In this document: in pieces, positions 44,944 through 55,005 of the stretch
Numbering within the stretch: position 1 is the stretch's first letter
Layout of the letters: each line of letters opens with the position of its first letter
From: Bacillus cereus group sp. RP43
Lineage (GTDB): Bacteria; Bacillota; Bacilli; Bacillales; Bacillaceae_G
Direction of reading: 5' to 3'
Length of the DNA: 64,000 bases
NCBI RefSeq assembly: GCF_040459645.1
Contig: NZ_JARVHQ010000001.1
Span: 2,542,001 to 2,606,000, forward strand
The notes under the pieces: generated by a model
Seen by the model: the letters and a program-made list of their open reading frames with translations, nothing else
Told to the model about the DNA's origin: nothing
Databases searched by the model: none
Made by a program: the position numbers and the translations under genes

Positions 44944-47070
44944 GTGAAAAAGAAAAAAGAGAAAAGCAGTAGAGCGCTACCTATAAGATTAAATATTTTA
45001 TTCTTTTGTGTGTTTTTATTATTTTCTGGAATTATAATACAGTTAGGTAAAGTGCAAATTTTCGATGGAGAAACATATAAAAACGAAGTAGAAAAAAGAG
45101 AGAATGCAACTGTTAGTCTTACAGTACCACGCGGTAAAATTTATGACCGTGAGGGTAATCCAGTTGTTGACAATAAGTCTTTACGTACGATTACATATAC
45201 AAAGGTGAAAGGTGTAAAAGCGGAAGAAATGTTAAAAACTGCAAGACAAATTGCAGAAATAATTGAAATGCCGCAAGAAGATATTGATAAGTTAACTGAG
45301 ACTGATAAAAAAGATTTTTGGATGCAATTAAATCCAAAACTTACTCAAAACTTAGTATCTAAAAAAGAAATAGATAAGTTTAGAGAAAAGAATATTACCG
45401 GAAAAGAGCTAGACAAAAAAATAGAAGAGTTAAAAAGAAAGCGTGTTACAGATAAAAATCTTCAAGAATTAACAGCAAAAGATATAGAAGTGTTAGCTAT
45501 TAAAAGTAAAATGTCTTCAGGTTATCAAATGGCACCTCAAATTATTAAAAAAGATGTTAGTGAAAAAGAATATACTGTGATTAGTGAAAATTTAGCAAAT
45601 CTCCCAGGTGTAGACGCATCAGTTGATTGGGAAAGGCTCTATGTAAATGATGGCTTATTCCGTTCAGTCCTTGGAAATGTTTCGAATGCTGATGAGGGAT
45701 TACCACGTGAACGATTAGATTATTATTTAGTGCGGGAGTATAGCCGGAATGACCGGGTTGGGAAAAGTTACATCGAACAGCAATACGAAGATGTACTTCA
45801 TGGCACGAAAGAAGAAGTAAGAAGTATTGCTGGTAAACAAGGTAATACAATTAGAACGGAGACAGTTTCTGAAGGGAAAAGCGGCAAGAATTTAACGTTA
45901 ACAATTGATATGGAATTACAGAAAAAAGTAGAAGAGAGTATAGAAAAAATATTAAAGGCATATAAAGGTTCAGAATCAATGTTAGACCGTGCTTTCGTTG
46001 TAATGATGAATCCGAAAAACGGCCAAGTATTATCGATGGCTGGGAAAAGACTTGTAGAAAAAGACGGAAAAACGGAAGTAGAAGATTATGCTTTAGGTAC
46101 GCTGACAAGTTCATACGAGCTTGGATCAACTGTTAAAGGTGCTACAGTATTAACCGGATTTGAAACAAAAGCTATAACACCGGGAACACATTTTTATGAT
46201 GCACCTATGAAGTTTAAAGGAACTAAGGAGAAAAAGTCATGGAAAGATTTTGGAGATATAGATGACCTAAGAGCTTTACAAGTTTCCTCTAACGTTTATA
46301 TGTTTAACACAGCATTAAAAATTGCTGGTATGGATTATGTAAAGAACAGTTCACTAGATATTAAACAAGAATATTTTGATAAGATGAGATATTATTTCAG
46401 ACAATTTGGTTTAGGTGTTCCAACAGGCATTGATTTACCGAATGAAACAGCGGGGCAAATCGGGCGAAAAGATAATCAGCCAGGTTTCTTATTAGACTTT
46501 TCCATTGGTCAGTATGATACGTATACACCACTTCAGCTTGCACAATATATTTCAACTATTGCAAATGGCGGGTATCGTATGAAACCACAAATTATTCAAG
46601 AGATTAGAGAACAAACTGTGCAAAAAGATGAAATCGGTAAAGTCGTGCATTCAATAGAACCAGTTGTTTTAAATAGAGTGGATATGAAAGAAGATTATAT
46701 AAATCAAGTAAAAGAAGGGTTTAGAAGAGTTTTTCAAGAAGGAGATGGAACGGGAGTAAGGGCGTTCCAAAAAGCACCATATAAACCAGCTGGTAAAACC
46801 GGGACAGCACAGACAGTATATGGTGGAGAAAGCGACATAGGAAGAAATGATAAAGGTGAACGAATGAAATGTTATAATTTAACATTAGCAGGATATGCGC
46901 CATATGATGATCCAGAAGTAGCATTTTCAGTTGTTGTGCCATGGGTTATAAATGATAAGTCGGGTATTAACTCTGATATTGGAAAAGAAGTTTTAGATGC
47001 TTATTTTGATTTAAAAAATAAGCGATTAACTGGCGAAGCACCAAAAATAGATGACTCTAAAGAGAATTAA
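44944..47070 (+). CDS. Class B penicillin-binding protein (PbpA/PbpH/PbpI-like transpeptidase)
   Basis: A 708-residue membrane-anchored transpeptidase. After a basic start, one helix (LFFCVFLLFSGIIIQL) anchors it with the bulk outside. The dimerisation domain begins at VPRGKIYDREGNPV. The penicillin-binding domain has the active-site SxxK as STVK with Ser near 395, SxN as SSN (VSSNVYMF), and KTGTAQ. It crosslinks peptidoglycan. I prefer GTG 44944, as the upstream TTG at 44923 precedes the AAGGAG; spacing to the GTG is a little long (12). Monocistronic. It may be a resistance or sporulation-related extra copy. Confidence 0.88.
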   Translation: MKKKKEKSSRALPIRLNILFFCVFLLFSGIIIQLGKVQIFDGETYKNEVEKRENATVSLTVPRGKIYDREGNPVVDNKSLRTITYTKVKGVKAEEMLKTARQIAEIIEMPQEDIDKLTETDKKDFWMQLNPKLTQNLVSKKEIDKFREKNITGKELDKKIEELKRKRVTDKNLQELTAKDIEVLAIKSKMSSGYQMAPQIIKKDVSEKEYTVISENLANLPGVDASVDWERLYVNDGLFRSVLGNVSNADEGLPRERLDYYLVREYSRNDRVGKSYIEQQYEDVLHGTKEEVRSIAGKQGNTIRTETVSEGKSGKNLTLTIDMELQKKVEESIEKILKAYKGSESMLDRAFVVMMNPKNGQVLSMAGKRLVEKDGKTEVEDYALGTLTSSYELGSTVKGATVLTGFETKAITPGTHFYDAPMKFKGTKEKKSWKDFGDIDDLRALQVSSNVYMFNTALKIAGMDYVKNSSLDIKQEYFDKMRYYFRQFGLGVPTGIDLPNETAGQIGRKDNQPGFLLDFSIGQYDTYTPLQLAQYISTIANGGYRMKPQIIQEIREQTVQKDEIGKVVHSIEPVVLNRVDMKEDYINQVKEGFRRVFQEGDGTGVRAFQKAPYKPAGKTGTAQTVYGGESDIGRNDKGERMKCYNLTLAGYAPYDDPEVAFSVVVPWVINDKSGINSDIGKEVLDAYFDLKNKRLTGEAPKIDDSKEN

Positions 47071-47078
47071 AATATACG

Positions 47079-47117
47079 AAACGTCTCTAGCATTTATATG
47101 GACTAGAGACGTTTTTA
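47079..47117 (+). terminator. PBP gene terminator
   Basis: Perfect arms AAACGTCTCTAG and CTAGAGACGTTT with a T-run. Confidence 0.9.
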
Positions 47118-47146
47118 CATACGAATAGATTAGAAATGAGGTATAT

Positions 47147-47677
47147 ATGAAGCAATTGATTCTAAAAGATTGGAGAAAAATATGTAGCTATATTTTAATT
47201 ATAATAGGAATTATTATTATTAATAAGTCATTTTTATTTTGTATGGTAGAAGGAATTTCGATGCAACCTACTTTGAATGAAAATAATCGCATACTAGTTA
47301 ATAAGGCTAGTGTCTATTTTTCTTCTTTTCATCATGGTGATGTTGTAATAATAAAAATAGAAGACGAGCCTACATACTACGTGAAACGAATTATTGGATT
47401 ACCAGGGGATAACATACAATTAAGAAACGATGTGGTATATATTAACGGTAAAAAGCGAGATGAGTTGTATATACAGTTAGATATGTCACAAGTATCAAAT
47501 CGTTTTTCAAACTTTAGAGAAATGAAAGTTCCCTCGCATAAATTATTTGTATTAGGTGATAATCGAAATCATAGTAAAGATAGTAGGAATACACTTGGAC
47601 TTATCGATGAGTCACATGTAATCGGTAAAGTGAAAATGGTATATTATCCATTTGATCAAATAAAGTGGTTAAAATAA
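47147..47677 (+). CDS. Type I signal peptidase
   Basis: A 176-residue membrane-bound signal peptidase. One N-terminal helix (SYILIIIGIIIINKSFLF) is followed by the catalytic Ser38 in EGISMQPTL and the general-base Lys80 in YYVKRIIGLPGDN, plus the C-terminal GDNRNHSKDSR motif. It removes signal peptides from secreted proteins at the outer face. It is the short SipS-like bacillus form and one of several copies likely in the genome. GAGGTAT precedes the ATG. Confidence 0.92.
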   Translation: MKQLILKDWRKICSYILIIIGIIIINKSFLFCMVEGISMQPTLNENNRILVNKASVYFSSFHHGDVVIIKIEDEPTYYVKRIIGLPGDNIQLRNDVVYINGKKRDELYIQLDMSQVSNRFSNFREMKVPSHKLFVLGDNRNHSKDSRNTLGLIDESHVIGKVKMVYYPFDQIKWLK

Positions 47678-47779
47678 TTCTATTAACTATTCACGTTTTA
47701 TAAAATAATTCATATATTGATAGCATAGGACAAGCAGAAAAGCTTACCCTAACCTCACAGAACACTCCTTATCACAGTT

Positions 47780-47807
47780 AGGCATCTACTTATGTAGATG
47801 CCTTTTC
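47780..47807 (+). terminator. Terminator after the signal peptidase
   Basis: Arms AGGCATCTAC and GTAGATGCCT, then TTTT. Confidence 0.85.
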
Positions 47808-47930
47808 CGATGACTGATAATTATTTATCAACCTAAAGTAGTAAGCATATTGGGACTATTAGAGGAAGATTGCTTGTAATAATAACAGTACGATTAATAA
47901 GAACATTGAATTGTAAGGAGTGAGAAATAC

Positions 47931-49109
47931 GTGTTGAATATTTTAATAGTTAATTTTCCTGCAGAGGGACATGTGAATCCTACATTAAGTTTAGTAAAGG
48001 CCTTTACTGAAAGAGGAGATAACGTACACTATATTACAACGGAAAACTTTAAGGAAAGGCTTGAAGTTTTGGGGGCTATTGTACATACTCATCCGGATTT
48101 ATTAAAGGAGATTTCTATTGATAATGAAACTTCATATGGATTAAAATCTTTCTTTCATGTACATGTTCAAACTTCTTTTTATATATTAGAAATTACGAAA
48201 GAATTATGTAAAAGCATAAATTTTGATTTCGTAGTTTATGATATATTTGGTGCCGGAGAGTTAGTAAAGGAATATTTACAAGTTCCAGGCATAGTTTCCT
48301 CTCCTATATTTTTAATTCCACCAGAATTATTGGAAACCTTGCCTTTTCATCCAAATGCAGAAATACAATTCCAACCCGATGAACTCTCTGAAAAGTTGCT
48401 GTATCAAATGGAACATGAATTTGGAGTAAAGCCCAAAAATAATCTTCAATTTATGCATAATAAGGGAGATATTAGTCTCGTGTATACAAGTCGTTATTTT
48501 CAACCTAATAGCGATTCGTTCGGAGAAAACAATATTTTTATTGGACCGAGTATTATAAAGCGCAAAACAAATGCAAAGTTTCCACTTGAATTGCTTTCAA
48601 AAAAGAAAGTTATTTATATTTCAATGGGAACACTTCTTGAAGGGCTCGAACCATTTTTTAATACGTGTATTGATGCTTTTTCAAATTTCGAAGGGATTGT
48701 AGTAATGGCGATCGGTGATAGAAATGATATTTCAAAAATTAAGCAAGCGCCAGACAACTTTATTATAGCCCCTTACGTACCTCAATCAGAAATATTAAGT
48801 GAAGCAGATGTTTTTATTACACATGGTGGAATGAATAGTGTGCACGATGCAATTTATTACAATGTCCCATTTGTGATAATACCGCATGATAAAGATCAAC
48901 CTATGATAGCGCAAAGATTAACTGAGCTTGAGGCAGCACATAGATTATTGAAAGAGCATGTTAATGAGCAAACTTTAAAAGAGGCGGTAACAGACGTTCT
49001 TTCAAATAAAAAGTATAAACATGGCATTCGAAAACTGAATGAAAGTTTTTTAGAGTGTGGTGGTTCCAAAAGAGCCATTGCAGTTATTGATGCTCTTTTA
49101 AATAAATAG
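47931..49109 (+). CDS. MGT-family UDP-glycosyltransferase
   Basis: A 392-residue GT-B glycosyltransferase of family 1. The N-terminal acceptor half starts NILIVNFPAEGHVNPTLSLVKAF. The C-terminal donor half holds VIYISMGTLLEG, PYVPQSEILSEADVFITHGGMNSVHDAIYYNVP and PHDKDQPMIAQRL, the UDP-sugar-binding signature. Bacillus enzymes of this group (YjiC, YojK, Mgt) glucosylate flavonoids and macrolides. With the other resistance genes nearby, a role in inactivating xenobiotics is plausible but inferred. Start GTG 47931 follows AAGGAGTGAG. Confidence 0.9.
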   Translation: MLNILIVNFPAEGHVNPTLSLVKAFTERGDNVHYITTENFKERLEVLGAIVHTHPDLLKEISIDNETSYGLKSFFHVHVQTSFYILEITKELCKSINFDFVVYDIFGAGELVKEYLQVPGIVSSPIFLIPPELLETLPFHPNAEIQFQPDELSEKLLYQMEHEFGVKPKNNLQFMHNKGDISLVYTSRYFQPNSDSFGENNIFIGPSIIKRKTNAKFPLELLSKKKVIYISMGTLLEGLEPFFNTCIDAFSNFEGIVVMAIGDRNDISKIKQAPDNFIIAPYVPQSEILSEADVFITHGGMNSVHDAIYYNVPFVIIPHDKDQPMIAQRLTELEAAHRLLKEHVNEQTLKEAVTDVLSNKKYKHGIRKLNESFLECGGSKRAIAVIDALLNK

Positions 49110-49119
49110 TCCGGACAAT

Positions 49120-49156
49120 ATAAAAGCATAGAGGATCTACCTTTATGCTTTTATAT
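49120..49156. terminator. Convergent terminator MGT / racemase
   Basis: Arms ATAAAAGCATA and TATGCTTTTAT. Confidence 0.8.
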
Positions 49157-49158
49157 TA

Positions 49159-49839
49159 TTATCCAGCAAATTGTACAGCAGTATTTGCATGTAAAAAAGC
49201 AGTATCAAAAACAGGAACAGTAAGGTCATTTTGGGAAATAAGCAATGGTATTTCAGTACAGCCTAGTAATATACCTTCCGCACCGTTTTGAATTAATGAA
49301 TTGGTAATTTGTATTAGTTTCTCTCTTGAAGTTTCTGAAATAATGCCTCTACTTAATTCGTTTAATATGACGTGATGGATAAAAGTTCTTTCTTCGTCAT
49401 TTGGGATAATTGTCTCAATGTTATATTTTGCTAGTCGTGATGTATAGAAATCTTGTTCCATCGTTTGTTTTGTTCCTAATAGTCCGATACGTTTTATATT
49501 CTGTTCTACCATTTCTTTAGCACTTACATCACCGATATGAAGAAGTGGGATTGATATTGCTTGTTCTACTTCCTCAGCAAATAGATGTACAGTATTAGAA
49601 CACATTAGTAAACATTCAGCCCCAGAGTTTTCTACCTTTTTGGCTACTGTGACTAACTCATTTTTCACTTCTTCATATTGATGATTTTGTAATAATGTAG
49701 TTACCTCACCAAAGTCCATGCTATATAAAACAAGCTTCGCATTTTGTTCATATTGAGAGAGGGTTAGTGTATTTATATGTTTATAGTATAACGATGTTGA
49801 TTCCCAACTTAGTCCGCCAATTAGGCCAATAACTTTCAT
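49159..49839 (-). CDS. Aspartate/glutamate racemase family protein
   Basis: A 226-residue cofactor-independent racemase. It opens MKVIGLIGGLSWESTSLYYKHIN, the first catalytic Cys lies in LLMCSNTVHL, and the second in GILLGCTEIPLL. Such enzymes interconvert L- and D-aspartate or related acids. The start is set by GGGAGG 8 bases before this ATG; a preceding ATG at 49842 and a longer reading from 49899 are less likely. Substrate not determined. Confidence 0.88.
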   Translation of the reverse strand: MKVIGLIGGLSWESTSLYYKHINTLTLSQYEQNAKLVLYSMDFGEVTTLLQNHQYEEVKNELVTVAKKVENSGAECLLMCSNTVHLFAEEVEQAISIPLLHIGDVSAKEMVEQNIKRIGLLGTKQTMEQDFYTSRLAKYNIETIIPNDEERTFIHHVILNELSRGIISETSREKLIQITNSLIQNGAEGILLGCTEIPLLISQNDLTVPVFDTAFLHANTAVQFAG

Positions 49840-49947
49840 CATGTATTCCTCCCGTAACAATTTTGAATTCATTATTTCATAATTCCGATAAGAATACAAT
49901 GATTTAAGTGAACTATTTATAGAAAAATAAAAAAATTAAGCAAAGTG

Positions 49948-49976
49948 TTGAATTTTTTAATTGTTAGTGCCATAAT
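49948..49976 (+). promoter_or_regulatory. Promoter of the SAM riboswitch transcript
   Basis: TTGAAT (49948-49953), a 17-base spacer and CATAAT (49971-49976). Confidence 0.75.
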
Positions 49977-49994
49977 ACAGATTACAAATACATA

Positions 49995-50160
49995 CTTATC
50001 CAGAGAGGTAGAGGGAACGGCCCTACGAAGCCTCAGCAACCCCTATGTAAATGCATAGGAAGGTGCTAATTCCGCAGAGGACATTTATATGTCTTTTGAA
50101 AGATAAGAGGATTCTTGTACGTGAAAGAAAATGACCTCTTAATTTAAGGGGTCATTTTTT
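49995..50160 (+). promoter_or_regulatory. SAM-I (S-box) riboswitch with terminator
   Basis: P1 arms CTTATC (49995-50000) and GATAAG (50102-50107) enclose the S-box core AGAGAGGTAGAGGGAAC, then CGAAGCCTCAGCAACC and AAGGTGCTAATTC. The terminator AAATGACCTCTT / AAGGGGTCATTT plus T-run ends near 50160. With ample SAM the downstream ECF operon should be off, so the cargo is expected to be linked to methionine. Confidence 0.95.
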
Positions 50161-50234
50161 GTTGTATAGAAAGGAAGTGTCGATGCATAATTCATTTTCA
50201 AAATAAATATAGAGTATTAAAAGCGGGATAATAG

Positions 50235-50798
<564 letters not shown>

Positions 50799-50808
50799 GG
50801 ATGTATAC

Positions 50809-52509
50809 ATGCAACCAATTATATCTTTTGAACAATTTACCTTTCAATATGGGCATGCCGCACAGCCTACTTTAAAAGAAATTACATTTCATATATATCC
50901 TGGGGAAAAGGTACTAATAGCTGGAAGAAGTGGTTCAGGTAAGTCAACATTAGCTCATTGTATTAATGGGCTAATCCCATTTTCTTACGAAGGGATTAGT
51001 ACTGGTAATATTTTAATAGCTGGAAAGGATCCGAGAGAGGGAAGTATTTTTGAACAGAGTAAACATGTAGGAACAATATTACAAGATCAAGATTCACAAT
51101 TTATTGGTCTTACTGTCGAAGAAGATGTAGCATTTTCATTAGAAAACGAATGTGTAAATCAAAATGAAATGAAAAAAATTGTTAATGATTCTTTAAAAAA
51201 AGTAAACATGCAGAATTTTCATGCACAAAGTCCTCATGAATTATCAGGAGGGCAAAAACAGACAGTCTCTCTTGCAGGTTTACTAACGACAAATGCAGAT
51301 ATATTATTATTTGATGAACCGTTAGCTAACTTAGATCCAGCAAGTAGTTTGAATACTATAGAACTCATTAAAGATATTCATGAGAAATATAATAAAACAA
51401 TTGTAATTATTGAACATCGAATAGAAGAAATTTTAAACCTTGATTTAGACAAAATTATTTTAATCGATGAAGGAGAAATTGTTGCGATGGGTTCACCGGA
51501 TAAAATATTAGCATCTAATATATTACCAAATATCGGGCTAAGAGAACCTATTTATATAGAAGTTCTAAAGAAATTAAATTTTGTCAATAACAATAACCTG
51601 TTGTTCCCAATTGAAAATCTCTGTAATGAAAAAGTTAATAGCGTAATGAAGAATTGGATGCAGAAACAAGTTTCATTTGAAGACACACATAAAAATAGAG
51701 AAGTATGTCAAATAGAAAATTTATCATTTTCGTATAATAACAAACATACAGCATTAGAAGATATAAACCTTTCAATAAGAGAAGGTGAAATAGTAGCGTT
51801 ATTGGGTCATAATGGAGCAGGTAAATCGACACTAGCTCATAGTCTAATAGGAATAAATAAAACAAAAAATGGGAGAATTACATTCGCTGGAGAAAACATA
51901 AATACGTGGTCTATCCGTAAACGTGGCGAAGTTATTTCGTATGTTATGCAAAACCCAAATCATATGATTACACAACGTACTGTTTTAGAGGAGGTTTCAT
52001 TCACATTAAAATTAAAAAAGGTTTCTAAAGAAGAAATTAGTAGTAGAGTGGAAGTTGTTTTGAAAATTTGTGGATTATATCCATTTCGTAATTGGCCAAT
52101 TCAGGCATTAAGCTACGGGCAAAAAAAGAGACTAACCATTGCTTCTGTACTTACAACAAACCCAAAACTTATTATATTAGATGAGCCGACAGCAGGGCAA
52201 GATTACTACCATTACAAACAGTTTATGTCGTTTATAAGAACATTGGCTGAAAAGGGCATATCCTTTATTTTTATCACACACGATATGAATCTTGCTTTAG
52301 AATACGCAAATCGAGCGGTAGTTCTGCATGAAGGGAAAATTATTGCGGACAATACTGTATCTGCTGTTTTAGGGGATCAAGGAACGTTACAAAGAGCTAA
52401 TCTACGGGAGATTTCATTAATAAAACTAGCTAAATTAAGCGGAATTCCAACTCCAGAAACATTTGTGAAACTTTATATTGAGGCTAATAGGAGGGAGGAA
52501 TATGCATAA
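50809..52509 (+). CDS. ECF transporter ATPase, fused double domain
   Basis: A 566-residue protein with two ABC ATPase domains in one chain, replacing the usual EcfA1/EcfA2 pair. Domain 1 has Walker A GRSGSGKST, signature LSGGQKQ and Walker B ILLFDEPLANLDP. Domain 2 starts near residue 300 with GHNGAGKST, signature LSYGQKK and Walker B LIILDEPTAGQD. It powers uptake by the S component upstream. Start at 50809 follows GTAGGGATG. Its end overlaps the T-component start by 8 bases. Confidence 0.93.
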   Translation: MQPIISFEQFTFQYGHAAQPTLKEITFHIYPGEKVLIAGRSGSGKSTLAHCINGLIPFSYEGISTGNILIAGKDPREGSIFEQSKHVGTILQDQDSQFIGLTVEEDVAFSLENECVNQNEMKKIVNDSLKKVNMQNFHAQSPHELSGGQKQTVSLAGLLTTNADILLFDEPLANLDPASSLNTIELIKDIHEKYNKTIVIIEHRIEEILNLDLDKIILIDEGEIVAMGSPDKILASNILPNIGLREPIYIEVLKKLNFVNNNNLLFPIENLCNEKVNSVMKNWMQKQVSFEDTHKNREVCQIENLSFSYNNKHTALEDINLSIREGEIVALLGHNGAGKSTLAHSLIGINKTKNGRITFAGENINTWSIRKRGEVISYVMQNPNHMITQRTVLEEVSFTLKLKKVSKEEISSRVEVVLKICGLYPFRNWPIQALSYGQKKRLTIASVLTTNPKLIILDEPTAGQDYYHYKQFMSFIRTLAEKGISFIFITHDMNLALEYANRAVVLHEGKIIADNTVSAVLGDQGTLQRANLREISLIKLAKLSGIPTPETFVKLYIEANRREEYA

Positions 52510-53302
52510 TACATATTTTCATCGTATGGATGGTGCAATTAAGTTATCTTTATTTATATTTTGTATGACTCTTACTTTTTTATTTTTTGATTTTCGTATA
52601 TTGCTAATTTTATTTATTATTGGATGTGTCGGCCTCTTAATCGCTAAAATTCAGTTTCGTAAAATTATAGTTGTTTTCAGTGTTATATTTACATTTAGTT
52701 TATTAAATTCTGTTATGATTCTTGCTATTACTCCAGCACATGGATCGGAATTAACAGGAACATACACATCTTTTTTTCATATAGGTTATGCAACAATTAC
52801 ATACGAAACATTATTTTTTGCCGCTACACTTTCATTAAAATATTTTACGTTATTACCATTTACACTTCTTTTTATTTATACAACTCATCCAAGTGAATTT
52901 GTCAGCAGCTTAAATAAATTTGCTATTCCTTATAAAATTACATATGCAATAAATATTGCACTGCGTTATATGCCAAACATTCAATCTGAATATATAATCA
53001 TTAAACATGCACAGGAGGCAAGAGGCGTACCTTTTGAAAAGGGAGAAGCAAGCTTATGGATTCGTATGAAAAATCGTATTTTGATTTTTTGGCCACTTAT
53101 TATTCATTCTTTAGAAAGAATTGATACAGTTTCAAATGCAATGGATTTAAGAGGGTTTGGAAAGAAAGACAAACGTACGTGGTACTATGCAAAGAATGCT
53201 CAAAAAGTAGATTACATCACTCTTTTTGTTGGTATTATCATTTTAATTATTGCAGTGTACTTAAAAGTAAATGTATTCAAGAATTTCTGGTACCCATTTT
53301 AA
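52502..53302 (+). CDS. ECF transporter T component (EcfT)
   Basis: A 266-residue membrane scaffold with about five helices. It carries the two diagnostic cytosolic A-R-G coupling motifs, as AQEARGVPFEKG and AMDLRGFGKK, which dock on the ATPase. It completes the SAM-regulated importer with the two genes upstream. GGAGGGAGG lies just before the ATG at 52502. Confidence 0.93.
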   Translation: MHNTYFHRMDGAIKLSLFIFCMTLTFLFFDFRILLILFIIGCVGLLIAKIQFRKIIVVFSVIFTFSLLNSVMILAITPAHGSELTGTYTSFFHIGYATITYETLFFAATLSLKYFTLLPFTLLFIYTTHPSEFVSSLNKFAIPYKITYAINIALRYMPNIQSEYIIIKHAQEARGVPFEKGEASLWIRMKNRILIFWPLIIHSLERIDTVSNAMDLRGFGKKDKRTWYYAKNAQKVDYITLFVGIIILIIAVYLKVNVFKNFWYPF

Positions 53303-53328
53303 AGCACTCTCAATAGAGTGCTTTTACT
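53301..53328 (+). terminator. ECF operon terminator
   Basis: Arms AAAGCACTCT and AGAGTGCTTTT. Confidence 0.8.
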
Positions 53329-53436
53329 AATTTTATGAAGACATGCTCAAAAAAGGGAGATACACATACTGTATAATACGAACCAGTTAAAATGATCAAC
53401 TACCTATTAGTTTTCAAACCAAAAGGAGGAGAAAAT

Positions 53437-53535
53437 ATGAGTTTCGGCGGTTCTTGTGGTTTTGGTGGAGGTTTCGCATTATTAGTTGTGTTATTTATTT
53501 TATTAATTATTGTTGGATGTAGCTGTTGGAGCTAA
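53437..53535 (+). CDS. YjcZ-type small sporulation membrane peptide
   Basis: A 32-residue peptide, MSFGGSCGFGGGFALLVVLF then ILLIIVGCSCWS. It has a Gly/Phe/Cys-rich head, one membrane helix and a CSCW tail, the pattern of YjcZ family sporulation proteins of bacilli. AAAGGAGGAG lies 6 bases before the ATG. Too short for usual ORF cut-offs but clearly real. Confidence 0.9.
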   Translation: MSFGGSCGFGGGFALLVVLFILLIIVGCSCWS

Positions 53536-53609
53536 GGTTACTAATTTCTAATTAATCTCTACAAAATGTAAACTTTAAAAAACATAGCAGATACTTTTTG
53601 TATCGAAAT

Positions 53610-53646
53610 AAATGAAAAAGGAGCTTAATAGCTCCTTTTTCATTTA
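53610..53646. terminator. Convergent terminator YjcZ / KinB-like kinase
   Basis: Perfect arms AAATGAAAAAGGAGC and GCTCCTTTTTCATTT. Confidence 0.9.
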
Positions 53647-54911
53647 TTATACGAAATCTCCTCATTACTGTATTTAGGTAATGTGATGGTTAAAGTAGTT
53701 CCTTTATTTATAACACTTCGGATTTTCAATGTGCCTCGCATCGTTTCGATAATTTTTACAGCAACCATCGTTCCTAAACCCGTACCTTTCGTTTTTGTAC
53801 TAAAATATGGTTCACCAAATCGATTGATTTGCTCTTGCGACATTCCAATCCCACTATCTTGAATCCGTATTATAACTTTATTATTACTAACAGATGCAGA
53901 AATAATAAGATCACCGCCATTCGGCATTGCTTCAATACTGTTTTTAATTAAGTTTAAAAAACATTGATGGAAGTGCTGTGTATTACCAATAATTGTTCCA
54001 CCGGAGAACTCTTTTGTAATATTAATAGTATTCATGTTACAAAAAGGCAACATCATATTAATAACTCGATTTAACTCGTGCCCCACTGAAATATGATCTA
54101 GTCTTTCTGAAGCCGGCTTGGCAAAAGTTAAGTAATCATCAATAATTGCTTGTGCACGATTTAACTCTTCAAGAATATGTTCAATATACTCATCTTTGGA
54201 TTGTTGAGTAATATTGGGTGTTTTTAAAAGTTGTGTAAATCCTTTTACAACAGTTAATGGATTCCTTACTTCATGTGAAATACTTGCAGCGAGTTGGCTG
54301 ACAATCTCCATTTTTTCAACTTTTATTAATTTTGATCGCATGAATATTGCATCTTTTAAAACTTCATTAAAATAGACCATAAATAATATTAAAATAGTTG
54401 GTAATAGAATGAAATAAATAATGTACAAATTATTCACTTCAAAATCTGATAGAGTTAAAACAATTACTGTTGTAAATATTGCAAGGAAAAAAGTTAAAAA
54501 CATAGATGAAGCTACTTTTATTTTCCTATTGTATGTATTAAATTTTGATGATGCGAATGCTGTAATTATTAACATCGTTCCATAAACAATGATTGTTAAC
54601 AGGCTAAAACCATAAAACATAAAACGTATTATTAATAAAATCATGAGTAATGCAATACCGACAGGAAATCCACCATAAAGTGTACCAATTAAAAAGGGGA
54701 TTTGTCTTAAATCGTGAATATAATTTTCATCCATATAGATGGGATACCGCATACATAAAATTAGTGGGATACTCGTACAAAGAATGATAAGTAGTTTCTT
54801 ATATTTCTTCCCGAAGTACCCACTATCATAAATAAAATAAAAAACAAATATACTGCTTAAAATATAAAGAAGATTATTTAAAACATTTTGATTAATATAA
54901 ACAAAGTTCAT
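53640..54911 (-). CDS. KinB-like membrane sensor histidine kinase
   Basis: A 423-residue kinase with six N-terminal membrane helices spanning residues 10-190, a 5TM-LYT-like sensor as in KinB. The core has H-box QLAASISHEVRNPLTVVKGFTQLL, N-box NLIKNSIEAMPNGG, QDSGIGMS and GTGLGTMVAV. The HEVRNPLTVVKGF H-box is shared with the kinase at 42972, so both probably feed the Spo0F/Spo0A phosphorelay. No regulator gene is adjacent. Start 54911 is preferred because ACGGGG precedes it; a reading from 54959 has no ribosome site. Confidence 0.88.
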   Translation of the reverse strand: MNFVYINQNVLNNLLYILSSIFVFYFIYDSGYFGKKYKKLLIILCTSIPLILCMRYPIYMDENYIHDLRQIPFLIGTLYGGFPVGIALLMILLIIRFMFYGFSLLTIIVYGTMLIITAFASSKFNTYNRKIKVASSMFLTFFLAIFTTVIVLTLSDFEVNNLYIIYFILLPTILILFMVYFNEVLKDAIFMRSKLIKVEKMEIVSQLAASISHEVRNPLTVVKGFTQLLKTPNITQQSKDEYIEHILEELNRAQAIIDDYLTFAKPASERLDHISVGHELNRVINMMLPFCNMNTINITKEFSGGTIIGNTQHFHQCFLNLIKNSIEAMPNGGDLIISASVSNNKVIIRIQDSGIGMSQEQINRFGEPYFSTKTKGTGLGTMVAVKIIETMRGTLKIRSVINKGTTLTITLPKYSNEEISYNK

Positions 54912-54956
54912 AATACATGCCCCGTTATCCTGAATTTCAATCCCATATGTATTATA

Positions 54957-54995
54957 CATTATAAAAGTACAAGTTTTACATGTACTTTTATAATG
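54957..54995 (-). terminator. Terminator of the Ser/Thr kinase-like gene
   Basis: Arms CATTATAAAAGTAC and GTACTTTTATAATG, just past the minus-strand gene at 55006. Confidence 0.75.
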
Positions 54996-55005
54996 TATGT
55001 AGTTT

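Noticed and set aside
53395..53420. AAAATGATCAACTACC upstream of the YjcZ gene looks like a third M-I-N leader
   Set aside because: The third codon is followed by TAC, not a stop, and there is no matching AATAGGATTAGT segment or terminator switch downstream.
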